The notes under the pieces: generated by a model
Database searches by the model: none
What the model saw: the letters and a program-made list of their open reading frames with translations, nothing else
What the model was told of the DNA's origin: nothing
DNA from: Elstera litoralis
GTDB lineage: Bacteria > Pseudomonadota > Alphaproteobacteria > Elsterales > Elsteraceae
Assembly: GCF_000963705.1 (NCBI RefSeq)
Contig: NZ_LAJY01000142.1
Coordinates: 1 to 5,632 of the forward strand
Length of the DNA stretch: 5,632 nucleotides
Reading direction: 5' to 3'
Translations under genes and position numbers: made by a program
Shown here: piece by piece, positions 1 through 5,632 of the stretch
Position numbering within the stretch: position 1 is the first letter of the stretch
How the letters are laid out: each line of letters starts with the position of its first letter

Positions 1-1537
1 GCACCGTTTCGCCGATGGTGAGGGCGAGGGTGCCGTCGAAGGATTTCAGCCCGGCAAAGCCGCCGTCGCCCGCCAGCAAGTCGCCCCAAGGCGTTTGCGG
101 CGTCAGCGCGTCGAGCGGCAGCCGGTCAGCGGCGAGGGTCGCGGTAACATTGGGGTGATCCCAGCCTTCGAGGCGTAAGGCCCCGGTCAGGCGGCTATTA
201 TCGAAGCTCAAGTCGAGATGGTCGGCGACAAGGCTATCGCGGTCGCCAGAAAGGGCGAGTGTGCCGCTTATCCGCCGAACCCGATCGCCGCGCGGAAACC
301 AGCGCGGATCGAGCCCGGCCCAGACGAGGGCCGGGCGGGGATCGTCGCCGCCGAACTCGCCGCGCCCGGCAAAGCGCCAGTTTTCGTCGGGTAGAACCGC
401 GCCGCTCAGCGCAATATCGGTGCCGCCGGGTAGCACCACGGCGGCTTCGGGCAGGGTGACGATCCCATCGGCCCAGGCGGCGCTCACGCGGGCTTGGCGC
501 AGCACCCCGCCGCGCCACTCCACCGCGTCGGCGGCGAGGGTCAAGCGGCCTTCGGGAATGGAGGAATCGGCGCGCGGCACCAGCGGTGCTTGCCACGGGG
601 CGCGCAGCGCATCCAGATCGAGCCGCGCGGTGCGCAGGCTGGCCTGCCACGTGAGATGATCGGTCCAGGCCAGCGCAAGGTTCCCCGCCAGCCGCTGATC
701 GCCGAGCGCGAGGCTGAGATCGTGCAGCGACAGCCCGTCGGGCGTGAGATCGACCGAGGCATCGAGGGCAAAGCGCCCGTCCGCCGGTTTGGGCACGCCG
801 AAGCCGAGCAGATGGGCAAGCTCGGTCGCGCGGTTGCCCTCGCCCTTCAGCTTGCCAAGAAAGCGCGCGCCGCCGTCTTCCGCCAGCATGCCGGTGAGGC
901 GTAAGCTGGGGCCGCCGCCGCGCGGACCGACTTGCAGGGTAAGGGCACGGCCTAGCGACGCTTCGAGCCGCCACGGCAGCGTGCGGTGCCGGAAGGTGGC
1001 GGTGAGGCGCGGGGCATCGCCGAGTTTGCCGAAGGTCAGATCGGCCTCGATCCCGGTCAGCCGGTCGCCCGCATCCATCAGGGGGGAGCCGATTTCGCCG
1101 TCGAGAATACTCACCCGCTCCAGCGTCGCGCGCCCGAAGCCCAGGAAATCGGTGCCCGTCGGCAGATCGAGAAATTCCGCTACCGGATGGTCGATGCGCA
1201 AGGAGGCGACGCGGATGGTGCCGACGAGCAGCGCGCCTAAATCGAGATCGGCCTGAATGGCATCGGCGCGCAGGAAAATCGGCGAACGCTCGCCCGCCGC
1301 TTCCCCCAGGCGAACTTCTTCGGCGCGGAAAGAGGGGGTGGGGAGCAAGGTGAGACGCACGTCGCCGTCGATGGCCACGCGCCGCCCGGTAACATCGCCG
1401 ATCAGATCGGTCAGTTCATCGCGATATTGGGTCCAGTCGATCCAGCGGGGTGCCAGCAACGCCGCGCCGACAAGCAGCAGGCAAAGCCCCAGCAGAATGA
1501 TCCAGCCAAATCCACGCTTGCCCGCCCTTTGGCCCAT
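1..1537 (-). CDS. AsmA-family protein, 5' part (C-terminus beyond window)
   Basis: Translating the minus strand from the ATG at 1537 gives 512 codons with no stop down to the window edge, so this is the N-terminal part of a larger protein. Residues 1-9 are basic (MGQRAGKRG) and residues 10-29 form one hydrophobic segment, so it is probably anchored in the inner membrane with the rest in the periplasm. The motif that follows, APRWIDWTQYRDEL then TGRRVAIDGDVRLTLLPTPS (about residues 29-69), is typical of the AsmA N-terminal domain. The remainder is rich in short alternating strands (L.G, D.SL patterns), as expected of the long beta-structured AsmA/TamB-like proteins, which are thought to help move lipids or assemble the outer envelope. 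The start is supported by AGGAG at 1542-1546, 4 nt upstream. The gene lies 99 nt past leuA with its own candidate promoter. Which AsmA subfamily it belongs to cannot be decided without the C-terminus. Confidence 0.85.
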   Translation of the reverse strand, partial: MGQRAGKRGFGWIILLGLCLLLVGAALLAPRWIDWTQYRDELTDLIGDVTGRRVAIDGDVRLTLLPTPSFRAEEVRLGEAAGERSPIFLRADAIQADLDLGALLVGTIRVASLRIDHPVAEFLDLPTGTDFLGFGRATLERVSILDGEIGSPLMDAGDRLTGIEADLTFGKLGDAPRLTATFRHRTLPWRLEASLGRALTLQVGPRGGGPSLRLTGMLAEDGGARFLGKLKGEGNRATELAHLLGFGVPKPADGRFALDASVDLTPDGLSLHDLSLALGDQRLAGNLALAWTDHLTWQASLRTARLDLDALRAPWQAPLVPRADSSIPEGRLTLAADAVEWRGGVLRQARVSAAWADGIVTLPEAAVVLPGGTDIALSGAVLPDENWRFAGRGEFGGDDPRPALVWAGLDPRWFPRGDRVRRISGTLALSGDRDSLVADHLDLSFDNSRLTGALRLEGWDHPNVTATLAADRLPLDALTPQTPWGDLLAGDGGFAGLKSFDGTLALTIGETV

Positions 1538-1569
1538 GATGCTCCTAAAGCGCAACGCCCGATGGGGAT

Positions 1570-1578
1570 GTTATAGCA
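1570..1578 (-). promoter_or_regulatory. candidate extended -10 promoter of the AsmA-family gene
   Basis: The minus strand reads TGC TATAAC, an extended -10 element (TGn) joined to a hexamer matching TATAAT at five of six bases. No convincing -35 hexamer lies 16-18 nt upstream, which is tolerated in extended -10 promoters. Transcription would start near 1562, giving a 5' leader of about 26 nt that contains the AGGAG of the gene. It lies downstream of the hairpin after leuA, which fits a separate transcription unit. It is called from sequence pattern alone. Confidence 0.4.
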
Positions 1579-1598
1579 GAAGGAACCCTGAGGAGCGC

Positions 1599-1623
1599 TA
1601 GGGGAAGCATCGCTCTTCCCCTA
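1599..1623 (-). terminator. stem-loop after leuA, probable terminator
   Basis: A perfect 9-bp inverted repeat, TAGGGGAAG and CTTCCCCTA, encloses a 7-nt loop and begins 13 nt after the leuA stop codon. Its place between leuA and the promoter-like sequence of the next gene suggests it ends the leuA transcript. There is no T-run on the 3' side; the next minus-strand bases are GCGCTCC. It may therefore act as an inefficient intrinsic terminator, as a pause or RNA-end-stabilising hairpin, or together with Rho. Confidence 0.5.
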
Positions 1624-1636
1624 ACCTTACGCCGAT

Positions 1637-3306
1637 TTACGCTTTCAGCAGCCGATTGACCGCCGAGGTGACGGCTTTCAAGGCGGCGGTGACGATATTG
1701 CGGTCGGCCCCGACGCCCCAGATGGTGCCTTCCGCCGTTTTCAATTCGATATAGGCAACGGCCTGGGTGTTCTGCCCGCGTCCCGTCGCCTGTTCGCTGT
1801 AGGAGAGCAGATCAATCTCGATGCCGTGCAGGCTTTGCAAAGCGCTGCAATAGGCGTCGATCGGCCCGTTGCCGCTGCCTTTGATGGTCGTTTCCACGCC
1901 TTTATGGCGAATGGTTGCCGTCAGGTGGCGGACTTCCGAAGCGTGGGCGTCCGGCACCGTTGTGTGCGAGAGGAATTCGACCGGGTCGATGGCTTTCAGA
2001 TACTCGCTATCGAACACGTCCCAAATATTCCCCGCCGACAGCTCCTTGCCGGTCGCGTCGGTCACGCGCTGGACCACTTGCGAGAATTCGATTTGCAGGC
2101 GGCGCGGCAGCGTGACGCCATAATCGGCTTCGAGCAGATAGGCGATGCCGCCTTTGCCCGACTGGCTATTGACGCGGATGATGCCTTCGTAGCTGCGGCC
2201 CACGTCCGACGGGTCGATGGGCAGATAGGGCACTTCCCATTCGCCGGAATTGGAGCGTTTCAGCGCCTCCAAACCCTTCTTGATCGCGTCCTGATGGCTA
2301 CCGGAGAAAGCCGTGAACACCAGATCGCCCGCATAGGGGTGGCGCGGATGCACGGGCAGTTGATTGCAATATTCGGCAACCCGGACCAACTCGTTAATGT
2401 CCGACAGGTCGAGGGCGGGATTGACGCCCTGGGTGAACATATTCAGCGCCAAGGTGACGACATCGACATTGCCGGTGCGCTCGCCATTGCCGAACAAAGT
2501 GCCTTCCACCCGGTCCGCGCCCGCCATGATGCCGAGTTCGGCAGCGGCAACGCCGGTGCCCCGGTCGTTATGGGGATGCAGGGAAATGATCGTCTCTTTG
2601 CGCCAGCGCGTGTGGCGGCAGAAATATTCAATCTGGTCGGCGTAAATATTCGGCGAGGCCATTTCCACCGTGGCGGGCAGATTGATGATCGCCCGATGGG
2701 TCGCGGTCGGCTGCCACACGTCCAGCACCGCATCGCAGACTTCGACGGCATAATCGATTTCGGTGCCAGTGAAGCTTTCCGGCGAATATTGGAACACCAC
2801 CTCAGTTTCGGGCACGCTCGAAACCAGATCTTTCACAATCTGGGTGCCTTCGGTGGCAATCGCTTTGATCCCATCCTTCTCCAACCCGAACACGACGCGC
2901 CGTTGCAGCGTGGAAGTGGAATTGTAGAGATGGACGATAGCGCGGCGCGAGCCTTAATCGCCTCGAACGTCCGCTCGATCAGCGGGCGGCGGGCTTGGGT
3001 CAAGACCTGGATCGTCACGTCATCGGGGATCAGGTTTTCGTCGATCAACTGGCGGCAGAAATCAAAATCGGTCTGGCTGGCCGCCGGGAAACCGATTTCG
3101 ATTTCCTTAAAGCCCATCGCCACCAGAGCCTTGAACATGCGCAGTTTGCGCTCCGGCCCCATCGGCTCGATCAGCGCCTGATTGCCGTCGCGCAAATCGA
3201 CCGAGCACCACATCGGCGGCTTGGTAATTTGCGCGTCGGGCCAGGTGCGATTGGGCAGGTTAATGGGTTGGAACGGGCGATATTTGGTCGCAGCGTCGAT
3301 CTTCAT
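1637..3306 (-). CDS. leuA: 2-isopropylmalate synthase, long-form LeuA, interrupted by a one-base frameshift
   Basis: LeuA condenses acetyl-CoA with 2-oxoisovalerate, the first committed step of leucine biosynthesis, in the cytoplasm. The start at 3306 has TAGGA 7-8 nt upstream. The N-terminal piece carries the barrel motif CSVDLRDGNQALIEPM (residues 34-49; R39 and D40 are the expected catalytic and metal residues). The downstream piece carries HPHNDRG (residues 244-250, metal-binding His pair), GNGERTGNVD (273-282) and a C-terminal regulatory domain with GSGNGPIDAY (477-486) and GVGADRNIVTAA near the end. As written, the first frame leaves the family pattern after TFEAIK (residue 118) and stops at 2833. 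The correct continuation, AIVHLYNSTSTLQRRV, lies in the next frame. Adding one base gives 1671 nt, 556 residues plus stop, a usual length for this LeuA form. Whether the break is a real mutation or a sequencing error is not decidable here. Expression is probably controlled by the leucine-rich leader upstream. Confidence 0.93.
2948..2955 (-). other. leuA: frameshift site in leuA (one base missing)
   Basis: The coding strand reads AAGGCTCG here. Family-like sequence would be restored by AAG GGC TCG CGC CGC GCT ATC, encoding K-G-S-R-R-A-I and running straight into VHLYNSTS. The shortest explanation is that a GGG run lost one G (a C at 2952-2953 on the plus strand). Only this single change is needed, and both flanking frames are otherwise clean. 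No slippery heptamer typical of programmed frameshifting is visible. Confidence 0.85.
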
Positions 3307-3313
3307 CGGATTT

Positions 3314-3321
3314 TCCTAAGG
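3314..3321 (-). promoter_or_regulatory. leuA ribosome binding site, complementary to the leader stop region
   Basis: The coding strand reads CCTTAGGA with AGGA ending 7 nt before the leuA ATG, a well-placed Shine-Dalgarno sequence that supports the start at 3306. The first seven bases (CCTTAGG, 3315-3321) are an exact complement of CCTAAGG at 3389-3395, which spans the stop codon of the leader ORF. Pairing would hide the ribosome binding site. Whether the pairing occurs is inference. Confidence 0.65.
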
Positions 3322-3371
3322 TCTCTGAAATCGGCCTAAACGGCATGGGGAGGGTGCGCGCGGCCCGCCTA

Positions 3372-3406
3372 CAGCTACCGGATGGCCGCCTTAGGGCCGG
3401 TAGCCG
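3372..3406 (-). promoter_or_regulatory. attenuator-like stem-loop in the leuA leader
   Basis: On the RNA, CGGCTACCGG (3406-3397) pairs with CCGGTAGCTG (3381-3372), ten pairs with one G-U, around a 15-nt loop that contains the leader stop codon. The inner eight pairs, GCTACCGG and CCGGTAGC, are perfect. The 5' arm begins only 5 nt past the last leucine codon of the leader ORF, so a ribosome stalled on that codon would cover part of the arm. This is the geometry of amino-acid attenuators. No U-run follows, so this hairpin is more likely a pause or anti-antiterminator element than the terminator itself. A weaker candidate further on pairs GGCGGG with CCC-AT-GCC before GTTTA (about 3336-3367). 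Confidence 0.6.
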
Positions 3407-3501
3407 CCGATAAGTCGAAGCGCGAGAAGAAGGCCAGCAGTATCCTGCGCCCCGGAACGGGTCGGCAGCAGGAACAGGGAGGGGGCCGTCTGAAAGCTCA
3501 T
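3391..3501 (-). CDS. leucine-rich leader peptide of leuA (36 residues)
   Basis: An ATG at 3501 opens a 36-codon ORF ending in TAA at 3391, 84 nt before leuA. Eight of its 36 residues are leucine, at positions 9, 11, 12, 24, 25, 26, 28 and 30. The C-terminal stretch is GLLLALRLIGGYRP, just before a strong stem-loop. A short leucine-rich ORF placed between a promoter and leuA is the hallmark of a leucine attenuator, and such leaders are known for leuA in alphaproteobacteria. When charged leucyl-tRNA is scarce, ribosomes would stall in the LLLALRL run and change the folding of the downstream RNA. There is no Shine-Dalgarno sequence before the ATG; the promoter position instead suggests the ATG is at or within a base or two of the transcript's 5' end. 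The peptide itself probably has no enzymatic role. Function is inferred from position and composition. Confidence 0.78.
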   Translation of the reverse strand: MSFQTAPSLFLLPTRSGAQDTAGLLLALRLIGGYRP

Positions 3502-3508
3502 GGGGGCG

Positions 3509-3538
3509 ACGATAGGCGGGCAGGGGCGCACGGGTCAA
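3509..3538 (-). promoter_or_regulatory. sigma-70-like promoter of the leuA leader
   Basis: The minus strand has TTGACC (3538-3533, five of six bases of the -35 consensus), an 18-nt spacer, and TATCGT (3514-3509, four of six of the -10 consensus). The -10 box ends 7 nt before the leader ATG, so transcription should start at about 3501-3502, giving a leaderless or nearly leaderless message for the leader peptide. It lies between the end of the nrsF-like gene and the leader ORF, where a leuA promoter is needed. Confidence 0.6.
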
Positions 3539-3583
3539 CCGTCTTTCGATGGGGAGGCGGTCATACGTAAAGCGCGCGCGTTT

Positions 3584-4231
3584 CTAGCGCTGGAGACGAA
3601 ACCGCCGCGTCAGCAGCGCCGGCCCCATCACCCCGAAGCCGACCACCAAGCCGCTGATAATCAGCCCGTGGCTGATGAGCACGATCACGCTGGTATCGTA
3701 GCTATGATAAAGGCTCATAGCGAAGGCGGCGAGCGAGGCCGAGGCGAGACCGGCCAGCACGGCCAGCGGCACCCGCTGTAAGGGCGCGGCGCAGCGTAGC
3801 ATCACCAGCATCGGCACGCCCGAAACCAGCCCGGTCCAGCCGATTTGTTGCAGGCAATGGGTGGAAATGCTCCAGGCGAAGCGCCCGCTGTCCAGATCAT
3901 CCAGGCAGCCTTTTCCCAGGAACAGCAACCAAAGCAATAGCGTGGGGAGGGGCGTTAGGAGCGTCCAACTAGGGGCACCGGGAATGGCTGCACGAAAGGC
4001 CGCGAAGGCCGCGATGATCCCGGTCAGCAAAATCGCGGCGGTTTCGGCGATAAAGCGGGTTTTTTCCATCTGCATCGAAAGATCGGGGCGCAGGCCGCTA
4101 ACCCAGATAATGATCCCTAAGAACAGCGTAACCGCCCCCAGCCAAATCAGCGCGCGCACGGCGGGCGGGCGCAAGCGTTTGACCGGCGCAAGCTCGGTGC
4201 TGAGCAAATCGATCAGATGGGTGCTGTCCAT
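3584..4231 (-). CDS. nrsF: NrsF-type (DUF1109) membrane anti-sigma factor
   Basis: This 215-residue protein has a short charged cytoplasmic N-terminus (MDSTHLIDLLSTELAPVKRL) followed by about six hydrophobic helices, near residues 26-46, 60-82, 90-106, 130-146, 153-174 and 180-207. The short N-terminus, six-helix layout, length and GVMGPALLTRRF end match DUF1109 proteins such as NrsF, which hold a partner ECF sigma factor at the membrane until a stress signal arrives. Its ATG is 1 nt after the sigma-factor stop codon (TAA C ATG), so the two are almost certainly translated together, with a G-rich stretch upstream as binding site. Cysteines are at 109, 126 and 147, and histidines at 125, 176 and 188. 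In Caulobacter NrsF a pair of cysteines is implicated in metal sensing; C126 may match the first, whereas the second seems to be H176 here. The stop is at 3584, with no clear terminator after it. The family call is from pattern and context. Confidence 0.82.
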   Translation of the reverse strand: MDSTHLIDLLSTELAPVKRLRPPAVRALIWLGAVTLFLGIIIWVSGLRPDLSMQMEKTRFIAETAAILLTGIIAAFAAFRAAIPGAPSWTLLTPLPTLLLWLLFLGKGCLDDLDSGRFAWSISTHCLQQIGWTGLVSGVPMLVMLRCAAPLQRVPLAVLAGLASASLAAFAMSLYHSYDTSVIVLISHGLIISGLVVGFGVMGPALLTRRFRLQR

Positions 4232-4232
4232 G

Positions 4233-4778
4233 TTATTCGCCCCCCATCAGCCCTTTCAGGCGTTTGAGCGCCCGATGGACTGAGACTTTCAATGCGCCGA
4301 TGTTCGTACCCATTTCCAGAGCCGCTTCCGCTAACGACTTATCCTGAAGCTTCAGCAGCACGATGGCTTGGCGTTGCGCTTCGGGAAGTTGATCCAGCGC
4401 ATGCCGCAAGGCTTGCACTTCATCCACGGCTTCCTGATCGCTATTCGTTACCAGTCGGTTCGAGGTTACATCGAAATCATCGACGGTGGTTTCTTTGGCC
4501 GAGCGGCGCTTAATCCGGCGCAGCTCGTCCAGCAGGCGATGGCGGACTATGGCGGCGAGCCAGGGTTTGAACGGGCGCGCTGGATCATAGGTGTGGCGCA
4601 CCAGATGCAGCGACAGCAGCGCTTCCTGCGCCGCATCCTCGTCGGCCCGGCCCACTTGGCGGATAATCAGAGCGCGCACGAAGGGCAGAATCTCGGTCAG
4701 CAAGCGCCGATAGGCTGCTGCATCGCCCGCTTGGGCTGCGGCCATCAATATGCCCCACGGGTCGGGCGGCGGGCTCAT
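4233..4778 (-). CDS. ECF-family RNA polymerase sigma factor (SigF-like, paired with NrsF)
   Basis: The 181-residue protein has the two-domain plan of ECF sigma factors with no region 3. Region 2 spans about residues 10-90 and includes DEDAAQEALLSLHLVRHTYD (46-65) and RPFKPWLAAIVRHRLLDELR (68-87), which bind core polymerase and the -10 element. Region 4 spans about 125-178, with LPEAQRQAIVLLKLQDKSLA (131-150) and a recognition helix around GTNIGALKVSVHRALKRL (157-174) that reads the -35 element. The adjacent DUF1109 gene places it with the group that includes Caulobacter SigF, linked to metal or oxidative stress; the actual signal here is unknown. Its ATG is 3 nt after the uppP stop (TAG GCG ATG) and lacks a good Shine-Dalgarno sequence, so it probably depends on coupling to uppP translation. 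No SigF-like autoregulatory promoter (GTAAC then CGAA) was found just upstream. Confidence 0.88.
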   Translation of the reverse strand: MSPPPDPWGILMAAAQAGDAAAYRRLLTEILPFVRALIIRQVGRADEDAAQEALLSLHLVRHTYDPARPFKPWLAAIVRHRLLDELRRIKRRSAKETTVDDFDVTSNRLVTNSDQEAVDEVQALRHALDQLPEAQRQAIVLLKLQDKSLAEAALEMGTNIGALKVSVHRALKRLKGLMGGE

Positions 4779-4781
4779 CGC

Positions 4782-5582
4782 CTAGCGGGCAATCAACAGT
4801 CCCAGCATCAGCGCGCCCAAAGCGATGCGATACCAGGCGAAGGGGGTAAAACCGTGCCGGGCGATGAAGCCGACGGCGACGCGCACGACCAGAAGCGCAG
4901 TCAGGAAAGCGACCGCAAAGCCGACACCGATCACCGCCCCGCCCTCGAAGGAAAGCTGCGACCAGTTTTTATAGAGATCATAGACCGTGGCGGCGGCCAT
5001 CGTCGGCACCGCCAGGAAAAAGCTGAACTCGGCGGCGGTCTTGCGGTCGAGCCCCATTAGCCGCGCCCCCAGAATGGTCGCCCCGGAACGCGAGACGCCG
5101 GGGATCATGGCGAGGCACTGGATAAAACCAATGGTCAGCGCGGTTTTCGGCGGCATCTCGGCGATATCATGGTAGCGCTCTTCGGTGCCGCGCCCCTCGA
5201 TCACCAAAATGGCGATGCCGCCCAGGATGAGGGCGATGGAGACGACCCAGGGTGAAAACAGCACGCTCTTAATGAAGCCATGCGCCCCGGCCCCAATCAC
5301 CATCGCGGGCAGGAAGGCCAGCAGGATCACCAGAATGAAGCGTTGCGCGGCTTTATCGTTCGGCGCGGCCAGCAGCACGCCGAACAGTTTGCGCCAATAG
5401 AGCACGACAATGGCGAGAATCGCGCCGAGTTGAATGACGATCTCGAATACTTTGCCCGGCGGGCCTTGGAAGCCGATCAAATCGCCGAGCAGAATCAGAT
5501 GCCCGGTGGAGGAAACCGGCAGAAACTCCGTCAGCCCTTCCACCAGCCCCAGAAAAGCCGCCTGCCAAAACAGCGTATCCAC
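4782..5582 (-). CDS. uppP: undecaprenyl-diphosphate phosphatase (BacA/UppP family)
   Basis: UppP removes one phosphate from undecaprenyl diphosphate, recycling the lipid carrier used for peptidoglycan and other envelope polymers; overexpression is known to give bacitracin resistance. The 266-residue product is a normal family length and is almost entirely hydrophobic helices. The first signature, EGLTEFLPVSSTGH, is at residues 15-28 (E15, E19, S25 and H28 match catalytic positions). The second, PGVSRSGATI, is at 161-170 with the essential arginine at 165. The start is a GTG at 5582, chosen because GAGGGG lies 8 nt upstream and the protein then begins right before the first helix, as in relatives; the nearby ATG at 5598 is in another frame. 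It is the first gene of a run with the sigma factor and anti-sigma gene, at spacings of 3 and 1 nt. No clear promoter is visible in the 34 bases available upstream of the ribosome binding site. Confidence 0.95.
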   Translation of the reverse strand: MDTLFWQAAFLGLVEGLTEFLPVSSTGHLILLGDLIGFQGPPGKVFEIVIQLGAILAIVVLYWRKLFGVLLAAPNDKAAQRFILVILLAFLPAMVIGAGAHGFIKSVLFSPWVVSIALILGGIAILVIEGRGTEERYHDIAEMPPKTALTIGFIQCLAMIPGVSRSGATILGARLMGLDRKTAAEFSFFLAVPTMAAATVYDLYKNWSQLSFEGGAVIGVGFAVAFLTALLVVRVAVGFIARHGFTPFAWYRIALGALMLGLLIAR

Positions 5583-5590
5583 CGTTGTTA

Positions 5591-5596
5591 CCCCTC
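5591..5596 (-). promoter_or_regulatory. uppP ribosome binding site deciding a GTG start
   Basis: GAGGGG on the minus strand sits 8 nt before the GTG at 5582. It decides for the GTG over the overlapping ATG at 5598, which lies upstream of this site and reads a different frame with no family resemblance. Confidence 0.75.
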
Positions 5597-5632
5597 ATTT
5601 TACTAGATCAAAACTGGCATGTGCTCGGGCAA

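Noticed and set aside
234..974. A 246-codon minus-strand frame inside the AsmA-family gene
   Set aside because: Its product is arginine-rich and low in complexity, as expected of a shifted frame in GC-rich DNA. The true frame runs unbroken from 1537 to the window edge.
1826..3181. A 451-codon open frame on the plus strand opposite leuA
   Set aside because: It is antisense to a clearly conserved enzyme gene and its product shows no recognisable family or motif. Long antisense frames are common in GC-rich genes.
3382..3570. A 62-codon plus-strand frame across the leuA leader
   Set aside because: It is explained as the antisense of the leader ORF and promoter, with no binding site or resemblance to a known protein.
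3560..3597. Possible terminator after the nrsF-like gene (AGCGC and GCGCT then TT)
   Set aside because: Only five pairs with an 11-nt loop and a very short T stretch in a GC-alternating tract; too weak to call.
5583..5592. GGTAAC before uppP as a SigF-type -35 element
   Set aside because: No CGAA-like -10 follows at about 16 nt, and the start would fall inside the uppP coding sequence.
5597..5632. TAAAAT upstream of uppP as a -10 box
   Set aside because: It abuts the ribosome binding site, so transcription would start downstream of that site, and no good -35 lies at the right distance.
1..5632. CRISPR arrays, tRNA or rRNA genes, insertion sequences
   Set aside because: No regularly spaced repeats, cloverleaf-like sequence, transposase frames or terminal inverted repeats were seen.

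Overview
The window is about 5.6 kb of GC-rich DNA with every recognisable gene on the minus strand. LeuA of the long (about 556-residue) type, an ECF sigma factor paired with a DUF1109/NrsF anti-sigma, and the base composition point to an alphaproteobacterium, perhaps near Rhodospirillales. The taxonomic level is inference from gene content, not from a search.

In the direction of transcription (right to left) the layout is as follows. Positions 5582-3584 hold a tightly packed three-gene cluster: uppP (undecaprenyl-diphosphate phosphatase), an ECF sigma factor, and a six-helix NrsF-type anti-sigma factor, with gaps of 3 and 1 nt. Positions 3583-3307 are a regulatory leader for leuA. It contains a sigma-70-like promoter, a 36-codon leucine-rich leader ORF whose ATG lies about where transcription should start, a strong stem-loop with the leader stop codon in its loop, and the leuA ribosome binding site. 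Positions 3306-1637 are leuA (2-isopropylmalate synthase). Its reading frame is broken by one missing base near 2952; restoring one base gives exactly 556 codons plus stop. A stem-loop follows (1599-1623). Positions 1537-1 are the 5' part (512 codons) of an AsmA-family envelope gene that runs off the window edge.

Two themes emerge. One is leucine biosynthesis under apparent translation-dependent attenuation. The other is envelope biology: lipid-carrier recycling by UppP next to a membrane-tethered stress sigma switch, plus an AsmA-like inner-membrane-anchored protein. The part most worth study is the leuA leader. It was absent from a simple ORF view, has the layout of a leucine attenuator, lacks an obvious U-tract terminator, and carries a 7-nt perfect complement between the leader stop codon region and the leuA Shine-Dalgarno sequence.
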